Below the pieces are notes generated by a model, which saw only the letters and a list, made by a program, of their open reading frames with translations, did not search any database and was not told where the DNA came from. A stretch of DNA of 64,000 nucleotides. Origin: Nitrososphaerota archaeon (GTDB lineage: Archaea; Thermoproteota; Nitrososphaeria; Nitrososphaerales; Nitrosopumilaceae). Of the stretch, positions 26,218 to 35,109 are shown in pieces. Every line of letters starts with the position of its first letter. Position 1 is the stretch's first letter. The position numbers were made by a program, and so were the translations under genes. Location of the stretch: positions 1 through 64,000 of the forward strand of contig JACRJT010000021.1 of NCBI GenBank assembly GCA_016215465.1, read 5' to 3'.

Positions 26218-27021
26218 ATGAGTTTGAATAAACTTTATCTGTTTTTTGGGATACTTTCACTTTTTATAATTTTACAAACAACAGATTATGCGTTTGCACA
26301 AAACGCGACTAATACACGGTCTGACATTCAAGACATAACATACACCGCAAAATTTGTCTGTGGCTCAATTCCAGATGACACCGGCCCTCTACGACCCGGT
26401 CATTATGATACAGCAATTAGCGTACTCAACAAGAAAAACTATGAAATCAATGTTTTATGGAATGCCGTGATAAATGATGGCCCTGCATCAAATGCAGTTT
26501 TGAAGACTCTCAATGCCGAAAAATCAACTGGTATAACATGCAGAGACATCAAGGACATATTTGGAATCACAGCAAAGGAAGTTGTTGAGGGATTCATAAT
26601 AATAAGAGTCCCAGTCGATTCACTGCGTGGCTTTGACAACGAGCAAATCATATCTGATTATTCACAAGACGCGCTAAACCTACTTGACGTACAGGTGTTC
26701 TATACTGCCAATGCCCTGTCTACACTACCACATGAAGTTGCCCAAGAAAAAATTTCATTTTACATAATCCAAGATTTTACAAACAAAATCCCAAAGGAAT
26801 CGTTTCGAAAACCACTTGATGTAACATTACCATCTACACTAAACGAACTCTCTGACACTGAGCAGAAAGTAAAATTTGTCTTAGCTAAAAAATATGATCT
26901 TGACAACAAAGATCTTGAAAAAATTATAATTCGCATAAAGAGTGTATCTGTAGGAGTGGGAGCATTATTGGACGATCATGCAATATCATTACACGTTGTA
27001 AAACCACAAATCAATTCATGA
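26218..27021 (+). CDS. Secreted protein of unknown function
   Basis: A 267-aa protein with a clear signal peptide ending near AFAQN (residue ~28) and no other membrane helix. Two Cys (residues ~47 and ~103) could form a disulfide. The segment GPLRPGHYDTAISVLN is the most distinctive part; I do not recognise a family. It is divergent from the CFI-box gene and precedes another exported protein by 57 nt, so it belongs to the surface-protein region. Confidence 0.65.
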   Translation: MSLNKLYLFFGILSLFIILQTTDYAFAQNATNTRSDIQDITYTAKFVCGSIPDDTGPLRPGHYDTAISVLNKKNYEINVLWNAVINDGPASNAVLKTLNAEKSTGITCRDIKDIFGITAKEVVEGFIIIRVPVDSLRGFDNEQIISDYSQDALNLLDVQVFYTANALSTLPHEVAQEKISFYIIQDFTNKIPKESFRKPLDVTLPSTLNELSDTEQKVKFVLAKKYDLDNKDLEKIIIRIKSVSVGVGALLDDHAISLHVVKPQINS

Positions 27022-27078
27022 TTTTCAATAGCTCAAATCTTCTTAAAAGTTAAATATCTACAAATTTGCTTCAGTGCA

Positions 27079-28563
27079 TTGAATTTTAAAAGAATACTCA
27101 CATCAATTTTTGCTACATTACTATTATCTCAGATGTTCTCAATTACACAATTCAATGCATACGGGGATGGGCTCACACAAGAAAACCTTCCTCCCGCAAG
27201 CTTTGGAGACAGGCAAGCCGCACTTTTCATCAAAATTAGCCCGCCAATTCTAACCAAGGAAACAGTTGGCGATACCTATGTACAACTTAGGCTGTTTGAT
27301 GCAAAAACAAACGAATCTGTACCACATACGTCATATTTTATTTCGGTCTGGAAAGATGACAAACTCTTACTGAGAAATCTATTTCATGCACATTCCGGAG
27401 AACTAACACTCAAAATAGTACCAACTAAAGTGGATGTAAATAATGTAATAATATACGGCGATGAGGTGCCTCAAATCCCAGGCGCGTGGACCGGATTCAA
27501 TGACAGGGTTGACGTACACGCACCGGTACTGCTTGACTCTGGACTGTATCATTTTGAAATCAAGATTTTTGGAATTGATTACGACCAGAACATATTTGCA
27601 GAAAATAATGTCAAGACATTCAATTCATGGCTTAGCGTTGGTGATATTTCCAATCAAAAAATCACATATAATGGAAAGTCATACGACGCTTCAGTAATTT
27701 CGTATTATGACAAAATAAACAGTTTCAAATTTGACGAAACAAAAAAATCCATTTCATTTTCAATGCCATTTAACTGGGATACAAAAAGAATTGGAGATCA
27801 ACCAATATTCGTACATCAGGAAGTAAGGGTACCAAAGGCCTTCAAGGAATTTACTGATACGACTGCATACGATGGTAGGGTAAATGGTATGCCAACCATA
27901 GGACGCATGTTGATTTTAGATCCTTATTCCATTGAGGGAACATCAATTCTGCATTTTCTGATAAACAAGGAGGACATTCTCAAAATAGCTAAAACAATCC
28001 CTGTTGGTGCAAAAACAATGGACTTTACAGTCGCGCCCATGTCCACAGTAGCAAAAAACATCTTTGATGTAAAACTTGATTCTGGAGCGACTGCCAAAGT
28101 ATCATACGATGCTAATCTCGGAGTCGGAGACATAATTCCACTACAGATTTCCTTCTTTGATCCAAATGGTGAACTTTTGAAGTTTGTCAGACACGGATTT
28201 AGAATAGAGGACAGCTCAGGCAAAACTCTAATAGAAAACTACGGGGATGATCCGCAAAAACCAGGAATACTTTCTTCAGAAGGAATAGACGTTCAAGAGT
28301 TCAAGTTTCCTTCTCAGGGCAACTACAAATTTACACTTGTTATCTATGATCATGGATTAGATGAACTTACGACATACCAAGGACTTGGAAGTTCTACCTT
28401 TGCCATAGGCAAGTCAGGTCAGACAAGCCAACCAATTCCAGATTACCAAATTCCATCTTGGATCAAAAACAATGCAAAGTGGTGGGCAGAAGGTACAATT
28501 GGCGACTCTGACTTTGTGCAGGGAATCCAGTATTTGATCACACAAGGAATAATCAAAGTATAA
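27079..28563 (+). CDS. Secreted protein, paralogue of 14747-16123, with SWIKNNAKWW tail
   Basis: A 494-aa exported protein with signal peptide (about 1-30) and beta-rich body homologous to the PEFG-CTERM protein at 14747-16123 (shared PGAW, SGLYHFEI, SYYDKI, SMPF.W, HQEV, VNG segments). Instead of a PEFG anchor it ends with 'IPSWIKNNAKWWAEG' and 'FVQGIQYLITQGIIKV', a C-terminal module frequent in thaumarchaeal surface proteins. Start TTG 27079. Function unknown; a surface or S-layer-associated role is likely. Confidence 0.72.
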   Translation: MNFKRILTSIFATLLLSQMFSITQFNAYGDGLTQENLPPASFGDRQAALFIKISPPILTKETVGDTYVQLRLFDAKTNESVPHTSYFISVWKDDKLLLRNLFHAHSGELTLKIVPTKVDVNNVIIYGDEVPQIPGAWTGFNDRVDVHAPVLLDSGLYHFEIKIFGIDYDQNIFAENNVKTFNSWLSVGDISNQKITYNGKSYDASVISYYDKINSFKFDETKKSISFSMPFNWDTKRIGDQPIFVHQEVRVPKAFKEFTDTTAYDGRVNGMPTIGRMLILDPYSIEGTSILHFLINKEDILKIAKTIPVGAKTMDFTVAPMSTVAKNIFDVKLDSGATAKVSYDANLGVGDIIPLQISFFDPNGELLKFVRHGFRIEDSSGKTLIENYGDDPQKPGILSSEGIDVQEFKFPSQGNYKFTLVIYDHGLDELTTYQGLGSSTFAIGKSGQTSQPIPDYQIPSWIKNNAKWWAEGTIGDSDFVQGIQYLITQGIIKV

Positions 28564-28628
28564 TCACTCAGAAAACTCACAAACCAGATTTACATTATTA
28601 TACAATCTCTTCTCTTCACTAGTTATTC

Positions 28629-29408
28629 ATGCTTCCAATAAGGGACGAAAATCCAAAGCCTCCGGGCTTCAAACCAAAAATGACGTATGCCCTTATTGCG
28701 GTAAATGTGATAATATTCTTTTTTGAGGTAGCATATACTGGTCAATTCTTTGAGTTTAGTAATCAGCGTGCTGCAACACTATTCTACAACTGGGGTGCGG
28801 TTCCAGCATGTATTGCAGGGGAGAATAGCATTTCGATAGAATCTATGCGAGTGTCTTGCCCTGACATGTCACTGTTTGGATTGTTGAGCTCTACCTTTCT
28901 GCACGGTGGAATAATGCATCTTGGAGGTAACATGTTGTTTTTGTGGATATTTGGAGATAACATTGAGCTAAAATTTGGCAGATTCAAATATCTTGGGATT
29001 TATCTCATGTGGGGGATAGTTGCAGGACTTGTCCATATTGTAGGGGATCTAAACAGCACAATTCCTGCAGTTGGAGCGTCTGGTGCAATTTCAGGAGTGC
29101 TTGGAGCATACCTCATAATGTTTCCAAGGGCCAAAATAATGACCATTGTTATAATGGGATTCTTTACAAGAATGTCGCATATTCCCGCAAAGTGGTTTTT
29201 ACCGTTCTGGCTTGTCTTTCAAAACCTTCTTCCGCTTTTTGTTGGGGGATTTGGATTTGGTGCTGGTGGTGTAGCGTATCTTGCACACGTAGGTGGATTT
29301 GTAATAGGACTTGCGACTGGGTTTTTGTACAAAAAGACACACGGATCAGAATTCATGTATGGTTCAAGAAACCCGTCAAGATATGGCTGGAAGAGAGACG
29401 ATTACTAA
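28629..29408 (+). CDS. Rhomboid family intramembrane serine protease
   Basis: A 259-aa membrane protein with six or seven predicted helices and the rhomboid catalytic dyad: Ser in VGASGAISG and His in LAHVGGFVIG. The HGGIMHLGGNMLFLWIFG segment (the conserved H...N region) is also present. It cleaves membrane proteins within the bilayer; substrates are unknown. It ends 38 nt before a small tautomerase gene. Confidence 0.92.
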   Translation: MLPIRDENPKPPGFKPKMTYALIAVNVIIFFFEVAYTGQFFEFSNQRAATLFYNWGAVPACIAGENSISIESMRVSCPDMSLFGLLSSTFLHGGIMHLGGNMLFLWIFGDNIELKFGRFKYLGIYLMWGIVAGLVHIVGDLNSTIPAVGASGAISGVLGAYLIMFPRAKIMTIVIMGFFTRMSHIPAKWFLPFWLVFQNLLPLFVGGFGFGAGGVAYLAHVGGFVIGLATGFLYKKTHGSEFMYGSRNPSRYGWKRDDY

Positions 29409-29446
29409 AATCATAGGAATAAATCAAACATCGGAAAAACCAACTC

Positions 29447-29623
29447 ATGCCAATAATTACAGTATCAATGTATCCTGGCAGAACGCAGCAACAAAAAGAA
29501 GAATTTGCAAAGGCAATTACAAAATCGGCAGTAGAAATTCTAAAAACAAAAGAAAGCCATGTAATTGTAGTCTTTGAAGATAATCCTAAAGAAAACTGGT
29601 ATATGGCAGGAAGCCAACTTTAG
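29447..29623 (+). CDS. 4-oxalocrotonate tautomerase family protein
   Basis: A 58-aa protein starting MPIITVSMYPGRTQQQKEE. Removal of Met exposes the catalytic N-terminal Pro of the tautomerase superfamily; Arg at residue 12 and the 'SHVIVVFEDNPKENWYMAG' C-terminal strand also match. Length agrees with the family's usual ~60 residues. Substrate is unknown; such proteins convert enol and keto forms of aromatic breakdown products or analogues. It sits between the rhomboid and nitrilase genes on the same strand. Confidence 0.85.
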   Translation: MPIITVSMYPGRTQQQKEEFAKAITKSAVEILKTKESHVIVVFEDNPKENWYMAGSQL

Positions 29624-29661
29624 ATACCATTCTTTTTATTTTCATTAGTTGTGGTAACTCT

Positions 29662-30471
29662 ATGACAAAAGTAGCTGTGGTACAATTCAAAGCATCCACA
29701 GACAAAAACCAAAATCTCAAGCGAATTGTTAATTTTATCAACAAGGCTGCAAGTCGTGGAGCAGATCTTTGTGCATTTCCAGAATTTATGATGTTTTATA
29801 CAACTTCACAACAGTCGCCAAGGGAGCTAGCATCACAAGCAGAAACAATCAATGAAAACTTTGTTAGGACTATTGCAGACGCTGCAAAGAAAAACTCAAT
29901 TGAAGTTATAGGTACAATATATGAAAAAAGCAAAAAGAAGTATAGGGTGTACGACACATCGTTTCTAGTTGACAAATCCGGAGTAATAAAATCGACATAC
30001 AGAAAAATTCATCTTTATGATGCACTTGGATTCAAAGAGTCAAAAAAATTAGAACCAGGCTCCAAAATTTCAGTCCCGATAAAGACTTCGGTCGGTAAAT
30101 TAGGCATGCTAATATGCTATGATTTGAGATTTCCTGAAATGTCACGTACCTTGGCCTCTTCTGGCTCTGAAATTTTAGTTGTTCCCTCTGCGTGGGTTAA
30201 AGGAAAAATGAAGGAGGAGCATTGGCTTACAATCAACAAAACACGAGCAATAGAAAACGGATGTTACATTATTGCGCCGGATCAAGTTGGAAACATCTAT
30301 TGTGGAAGAAGTCTAGTTGTAGATCCATATGGAAAAATTTTACTTGATATGAAAAAGAAACAAGGAATAGGAATGGTAGAAATTTCTATTCCCAAAGTAA
30401 AAGAAACAAGAAAAGCACTCCCTCTTTTGCAAAACAGAAGAACCGATATCTATTCTGATCTTAAGCTTTAG
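29662..30471 (+). CDS. Carbon-nitrogen hydrolase (nitrilase/omega-amidase family)
   Basis: A 269-aa enzyme with the Glu-Lys-Cys triad of the superfamily: Glu in FPEFMMF, Lys in YRKIHLYD and Cys in LICYDLRFPE. It resembles the Nit1/Nit2 branch, which hydrolyses amides such as deaminated glutathione or alpha-ketoglutaramate; the substrate cannot be set here. The start ATG 29662 follows a T-rich stretch (CTTTTTATTTTC). Its 3' end overlaps the convergent zinc-finger gene by 11 nt. Confidence 0.88.
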   Translation: MTKVAVVQFKASTDKNQNLKRIVNFINKAASRGADLCAFPEFMMFYTTSQQSPRELASQAETINENFVRTIADAAKKNSIEVIGTIYEKSKKKYRVYDTSFLVDKSGVIKSTYRKIHLYDALGFKESKKLEPGSKISVPIKTSVGKLGMLICYDLRFPEMSRTLASSGSEILVVPSAWVKGKMKEEHWLTINKTRAIENGCYIIAPDQVGNIYCGRSLVVDPYGKILLDMKKKQGIGMVEISIPKVKETRKALPLLQNRRTDIYSDLKL

Positions 30472-30928
30472 GTTTTCTGCTGGAGCAATTAATGTTGGAG
30501 CACTGCTTTGTCCATTTTTGTTTTCTAGAATATCGAAAAACCACTAATGGCCATGAACACGACTCACACGGAATTTTTGTTGCACGCAACATTGCCTTTT
30601 GTAACAACGGCGATGATGCTTTGCAGCCATTATAATAGTTGGAGCAGCCAATGAAGCGCTTTTTTGTTTTCCTTGATCGTATGACGATCAGCTTTCCAAC
30701 ATGACATGACGGACACTTTACAAGGCCATCCTTTGGTTGGTTTGAACCCAAAATGATGTACTTTTTTTTGCTTGCAGACCATGAAAGGTAGCTATTACTG
30801 TCAAAATATTGCATGATCTCGGTTTTTAGTGATGCAATTCGGCGTTTTGTGGGCTTGGTGACGTTTCGCCGACTTTTTCTTTTTTGAATAGATTTTTCTG
30901 TCAAAATCATATTGTTCAATATGTCCAC
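30461..30928 (-). CDS. Topoisomerase I-type zinc finger protein (stand-alone)
   Basis: A 155-aa basic protein with a Lys/Arg-rich N-terminus (about 10-35) and two topoisomerase IA-like C4 zinc fingers: CPSCHVGKL...FIGCSNYYNGC and CESCSWPL...CSNINC. These fingers usually sit at the C-terminus of topoisomerase I and bind single-stranded DNA. Here there is no catalytic domain, so it is probably a free nucleic-acid-binding protein. Alternative start at Met7. Confidence 0.75.
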   Translation of the reverse strand: MDILNNMILTEKSIQKRKSRRNVTKPTKRRIASLKTEIMQYFDSNSYLSWSASKKKYIILGSNQPKDGLVKCPSCHVGKLIVIRSRKTKKRFIGCSNYYNGCKASSPLLQKAMLRATKIPCESCSWPLVVFRYSRKQKWTKQCSNINCSSRKPKA

Positions 30929-30976
30929 ACTAAAAATTGTTGAAGAATTTTTATATGGACTTGGTCAGGGAGTCTT

Positions 30977-32131
30977 GTGGAAAAGGTCTGTGTTCTTGGT
31001 GCTGGAAGCACGAAGTATGGAAAGTTAGATGATAGCATTACCGATATTACTATTCAGGCGTCAGTTGCCGCAATTGAAAGTGCAGGAATTGACCCAAAAG
31101 AAATTGATGCAGGCTACATATCAAACGTTTTTGGCGTAGCAGACAAACAAGTTCACCTTGGACCTGTAATCATGAGCAACTTGGGAATCTCCGAAAAGCC
31201 GTCGCTTTCTATAGAATCGGCATGTGGGAGTGGCTCTGTATCATTCAGAGAAGCATTTGCAAACGTTGCAGCGGGATTTTATGATGCAGTCTTAGTTACT
31301 GGAGTAGAAAAAGTAACCCACACTGGTACTGAGTGGACTACTACTTACTTTTCATATTGCTCCGATTTCTTTTATGAGGGTGGTGCAGGTGCATCATTCC
31401 CTGGATTGTTTGCGTCAATGGCTCGTGCATATCTTACAGAATTCAAGGCAACAGAAGAAGACTTTGCAATGGTTGCAGTAAAGAATCATGCTAACGGTTT
31501 TCTAAACCCGAAGGCTCACCTCCGAAAGAAAATAACAATTGATGATGTAATGAAATCCGCAGTAGTAGCAAGTCCGCTCAAATTGTATGACTGCTGCCCG
31601 TTTTCTGACGGTGCAAGTTCAGTAATAATATGCAATGAAAAATTCGCAAAGGCTCATTCAAAAAATTATGTGGAAGTGATAGGATCAGGCAGGGGTGGTT
31701 CACCTGCAACCCTACAAGGCCGTGAACACATGACTACTATCCCAAGTACCAAACTAGCAGCACAAGCAGCGTACAAGATGGCAGGAATAACTCCAAAGGA
31801 TGTTGACTTTGCTGAGGTACACGACTGCTTTACAATTGCTGAAATTGTAGATACTGAGGATCTTGGATTCTTTGAGAAAGGCCAGGGAGTACAAGCAATT
31901 CGAGAAGGCAGAACATCGCTTAATAGCGAGATTTCAATTAACCCATCTGGCGGACTAAAGTCAAAGGGCCATCCAATCGGTGCTACTGGAGTAGGACAAG
32001 TAGTTGAGGCTTTTGAGCAATTAACCGGAAAAGCAGGAGATCGTGCAGTCAAAGATGCGCATATAGGATTAACCCATAATTTTGGCGCAACCGGAGCAAG
32101 CTGCGCCGTCCATTTATTCAAAAGCGTGTAA
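30977..32131 (+). CDS. Thiolase family protein (acetyl-CoA acetyltransferase)
   Basis: A 384-aa archaeal-type thiolase with nucleophile Cys in SACGSGS, His in EVHDCF and the KSKGHPIGATG motif. It would join two acetyl-CoA, as needed for the mevalonate pathway, or cleave acetoacetyl-CoA at the end of the 3-hydroxypropionate/4-hydroxybutyrate CO2 cycle of this phylum. GTG start 30977. The next gene, a DUF35 OB-fold protein 4 nt downstream, is its usual archaeal partner. Which pathway it serves is inference. Confidence 0.88.
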   Translation: MEKVCVLGAGSTKYGKLDDSITDITIQASVAAIESAGIDPKEIDAGYISNVFGVADKQVHLGPVIMSNLGISEKPSLSIESACGSGSVSFREAFANVAAGFYDAVLVTGVEKVTHTGTEWTTTYFSYCSDFFYEGGAGASFPGLFASMARAYLTEFKATEEDFAMVAVKNHANGFLNPKAHLRKKITIDDVMKSAVVASPLKLYDCCPFSDGASSVIICNEKFAKAHSKNYVEVIGSGRGGSPATLQGREHMTTIPSTKLAAQAAYKMAGITPKDVDFAEVHDCFTIAEIVDTEDLGFFEKGQGVQAIREGRTSLNSEISINPSGGLKSKGHPIGATGVGQVVEAFEQLTGKAGDRAVKDAHIGLTHNFGATGASCAVHLFKSV

Positions 32132-32135
32132 GACC

Positions 32136-32501
32136 TTGTCAAATAAACAAGAATTCATAGATGCGGTAAACTCAGGTAAAGTACTTACAAGAAAATGTGC
32201 AAAGTGCGGCAATCTGCATTTGGCAACTGTCTATTTCTGCCAACAATGTGGGCACAAGGAGTTTGAAAACAAGCTACTTGATGGGACAGGCGCAGTTGCG
32301 ACATATACGATAATTACGGTTCCACCAGCAGGCTTTGAAAAATATACGCCATACGCATGGGTTGTAATGAAAATAGACAACTATGATCTTAGAATTTCAG
32401 GATTTTTAGGAGGAATTGCCTCCCCGTCCCAGCTCCCAATTGGATCGAAAGTAAAGATTATCGGATATGACGATCGCGGCATTATCCTAGAAAAGCAGTA
32501 A
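32136..32501 (+). CDS. DUF35 zinc-ribbon/OB-fold partner of thiolase
   Basis: A 121-aa protein with a rubredoxin-like zinc ribbon (CAKCGNLHL...CQQCGH) followed by an OB-fold (GAVATYTIITVPPAGF). In archaea this family bridges acetoacetyl-CoA thiolase and HMG-CoA synthase to channel the intermediate. Start TTG 32136, 4 nt after the thiolase stop; a longer frame from 32082 exists but lies inside the thiolase. No HMG-CoA synthase gene is in the window. Confidence 0.87.
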   Translation: MSNKQEFIDAVNSGKVLTRKCAKCGNLHLATVYFCQQCGHKEFENKLLDGTGAVATYTIITVPPAGFEKYTPYAWVVMKIDNYDLRISGFLGGIASPSQLPIGSKVKIIGYDDRGIILEKQ

Positions 32502-32571
32502 ATCAAATTTACCGAGTAATTAACAAATTTCAAAAAGGATTCTTAATAGTTTCAAAAAAACTTGACTTTCA

Positions 32572-32733
32572 TTGTCAGTTGATGTAATCTGTGGTAAGTG
32601 TGGAAACAAGATCTCTAATATGAAAATGCTCAAATCGATCAAAGATGTCATGAAGCACTACAACAACAAATGCCCTTCATGTGGTCAAACACTTTCAACA
32701 TCAGAGTTTTCCATGGATGTACAGAAAAACTGA
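32572..32733 (+). CDS. Small zinc-ribbon protein (53 aa)
   Basis: TTG-started 53-aa ORF with two CxxC knuckles (ICGKCGNK and KCPSCGQT) separated by a basic helix, typical of small archaeal zinc ribbons. No catalytic motif. Confidence is moderate since the ORF is short, but the paired CxxC is unlikely by chance. It ends 62 nt before the HTH-ATP-cone gene. Confidence 0.65.
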   Translation: MSVDVICGKCGNKISNMKMLKSIKDVMKHYNNKCPSCGQTLSTSEFSMDVQKN

Positions 32734-32795
32734 TCAGAAAGTTTAGTGAGGATCTAGTCATAAATCTTATTTAGTCCCGATCTCTAGCCATAGTC

Positions 32796-34898
32796 ATGAG
32801 CATAGAACTGACCACTGGTGCAATGGATCCAAAGAAGGGTGGCGGAATTTTACAATCTACATCAAAGCGTGTAAGAATGATTTTCTCTGTTATGGCAAGT
32901 CCTAACAGAATTGACATTTTGCGGATCTTAAACTCAAAAGGCCCACTGACATATTCAGAATTAAAATCGCTTGCCGGTTTCAAATCAAAAAAAGAAAGCG
33001 GTAAATTTGCTTACCATCTGAGAAAATTACTAAGACAATCACTTGTCGCACTCAATAAATCTGAAAGACGATACACCATAACTAATCTGGGAAAACTTGT
33101 CCTAAGTCTTGCGAGACAAATCGAAGAACGCTCCATTATAGAAAGCGGCAAAATGTATGTCCGAACCTCACACGACTCAATTGAGGAATTTAATTCGCAT
33201 AAAATCATTCAATCGCTAGTCCGAGAAGGAAGCCTTCCATTAGAGTTGGCACAAAAAATCACCGAAGAGGTAGAAAATCGAATTTACAAGTACCAAACCA
33301 CCTATCTTACAGGCTCACTTATTCGCGAAATGGTAAATTCTGTACTGCTTGAGCATGGCCATGAAGAATATCGAAACAAGCTTGCAAGGCTTGGAATGCC
33401 TGTTTTTGATGTACAAGAAATGATCACCAATGTGGATAACGTCGACAACGGCGCACAGGGACTGTTTTTCAAAGCAGGACAGACTGTATTTGCAGAAAAC
33501 CTAATCCTAAATACCCTGCCAAAGGATGTTGCAGATTCTCACCTTTCTGGCGACATACACATATCAAATCCTGGAATATGGTCATTACTCCCAGATACAA
33601 TATTCTTTAACTTAAAAGAGCTAATTGAGGATGGAATTGACCTCAAAGGAAAATTCCTAGGCGTGACAAGAATAGCCACAATCAAGACACTGGACAACCT
33701 CATGTCATCTTTATCCATGATGCTGTCTCTTGCATCAAAGGAGGCGTCGAGAGAGGTAATCATGGATGGCCTAGTACAAATTTGCCTAAAGCATGCAAAA
33801 AACATAACCGAACTTGAAGAAAAACTGGTCGGTGCATTTGCAACATCATCAGTCTCTTCCAAATACACAAAAGAGCCAACTTTGGTATCTTTTAGGATTC
33901 AGCTTGGCTTGGAACCGAAAATTGTGCAAGTGATCCTTTCAGCATACAAAAATTATATCAAGATGACACCAGTTCCGCAGATCGGCCTCATAATTGATTA
34001 TACAAACAACAAAGTCGCAGACGTCTCAGATATAGTCGCAGAAATAATCTCTCTTGGAGGCAAAGTACAGTTCTCAAAGGATGAAACCTCATACAGCGGA
34101 ATAATACGAGTCAAAGCAAAAAACAGCACGTCGTCGATCAACTTGCAATCCCTTACGATCAACCTGCCAAGACTTGCGTTTGAATCAAACAAAGACGAAA
34201 CTTACTTTAGAGCACGTCTTGCACTGATGATGAAGCCTGCACTTTCCGCAATGTCACTTCGTAAAAAAGACATCTCTGATCTTACCAGACGTGGACTGAA
34301 TCCCGTACTTGCAGCAAATACACAATACATGCAAAGAAGCTCCGTATGTCTAGTTGTGAATTTAGTGGGATTACACGAGGCCGTATTCAACATACTTGGA
34401 TACAACGATCAAAAGGAAGGCCAAGAAATAATCTACAAGGTCATCCAAACCGCAGTAGACGTGGCAGAAAAGAAAGGCAAAGAAATGGGAGATCTAGTCG
34501 TAGTCACAATGACTGAAAGTGATGGAACTCCAAGATTTGGATCACTTGACGGCGAAAAATATGGCAAGATGTCAGTTAACAGATCCCTTGACGGGGAAAA
34601 TTATTCAGAAGGAGTGGTTCTTAACGCCTCAGAACTTGACTCTATGAGCGCAAAAACCGATAAAATCGTTGAGGCCAACAAGATGGCAAAAATACTAAAT
34701 GGGGGACTGCTAGTGCAACTCAAATTTGAAAAGGATGCCAAAATAGAGGAGATCAAAAAGTCAATAGAAAAAGCAGGCGATCTAGTGGGTTCGTTTAGAC
34801 CGCTCAAAGAGGTCCCAATCTGCGGAAACTGTGGGTTCAAAGACGAAAAACTCTTTGACAAGTGTCCTTTGTGCAAGTCTCCGTACATCGTAAGCTGA
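32796..34898 (+). CDS. HTH + ATP-cone + NrdD-like protein without glycyl radical site
   Basis: A 700-aa fusion. Residues ~20-110 form an ArsR-type winged HTH (SPNRIDILRILNSKGPLTYSELKS). Residues ~118-210 are an ATP-cone, the nucleotide-sensing module of ribonucleotide reductases. Residues ~220-665 resemble the barrel of anaerobic NrdD, and the C-terminus has a CGNC...CPLC zinc site. The chain ends 5 residues after the last Cys, so the glycyl-radical loop found after this site in active NrdD is missing. The likely role is an (d)ATP-responsive regulator of the neighbouring nrdJ; enzymatic activity is unlikely. Start ATG 32796. Confidence 0.75.
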   Translation: MSIELTTGAMDPKKGGGILQSTSKRVRMIFSVMASPNRIDILRILNSKGPLTYSELKSLAGFKSKKESGKFAYHLRKLLRQSLVALNKSERRYTITNLGKLVLSLARQIEERSIIESGKMYVRTSHDSIEEFNSHKIIQSLVREGSLPLELAQKITEEVENRIYKYQTTYLTGSLIREMVNSVLLEHGHEEYRNKLARLGMPVFDVQEMITNVDNVDNGAQGLFFKAGQTVFAENLILNTLPKDVADSHLSGDIHISNPGIWSLLPDTIFFNLKELIEDGIDLKGKFLGVTRIATIKTLDNLMSSLSMMLSLASKEASREVIMDGLVQICLKHAKNITELEEKLVGAFATSSVSSKYTKEPTLVSFRIQLGLEPKIVQVILSAYKNYIKMTPVPQIGLIIDYTNNKVADVSDIVAEIISLGGKVQFSKDETSYSGIIRVKAKNSTSSINLQSLTINLPRLAFESNKDETYFRARLALMMKPALSAMSLRKKDISDLTRRGLNPVLAANTQYMQRSSVCLVVNLVGLHEAVFNILGYNDQKEGQEIIYKVIQTAVDVAEKKGKEMGDLVVVTMTESDGTPRFGSLDGEKYGKMSVNRSLDGENYSEGVVLNASELDSMSAKTDKIVEANKMAKILNGGLLVQLKFEKDAKIEEIKKSIEKAGDLVGSFRPLKEVPICGNCGFKDEKLFDKCPLCKSPYIVS

Positions 34899-34964
34899 AT
34901 CCGAAATCCGCAAGACGTATCTTTATGGAATAAAAGCTAGTCATAGTTAGCAAAACGATCTTGT

Positions 34965-35096
34965 ATGAAATTAACTGATTTCGTTTTCAGATCCACGACT
35001 GACTGTTGTGAAATTTCTCGTAACGGTGTAAACATTGTTGAGCTAAAATCTGAAATTTTTGGTAATCACAGTTATATTCGAATTGATATTACCTAG
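34965..35096 (+). CDS. Possible 43-aa upstream ORF of nrdJ
   Basis: ATG-started ORF of 43 codons (begins MKLTDFVFRSTTDCC, ends YIRIDIT) whose stop lies 13 nt before the nrdJ ATG. Composition looks protein-like and the stop overlaps no other feature, so a small leader or microprotein is possible. No clear ribosome binding site precedes it, and I know no family. Confidence 0.35.
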   Translation: MKLTDFVFRSTTDCCEISRNGVNIVELKSEIFGNHSYIRIDIT

Positions 35097-35109
35097 TGAG
35101 GGGAAGCAT

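Noticed and set aside
29311-29577. Overlapping 88-codon frame across the tautomerase gene
   Set aside because: It is a shadow of the rhomboid end and tautomerase frames and has no recognisable domain.
32082-32135. Longer start of the DUF35 gene inside the thiolase
   Set aside because: The extra residues do not fit the DUF35 family, and TTG 32136 follows the thiolase stop closely.
35061-35093. GGTAAT...ATTACC inverted repeat before nrdJ as an operator
   Set aside because: Arms are only 6 nt with a poorly matched centre, and the stretch lies within the possible 43-aa ORF.
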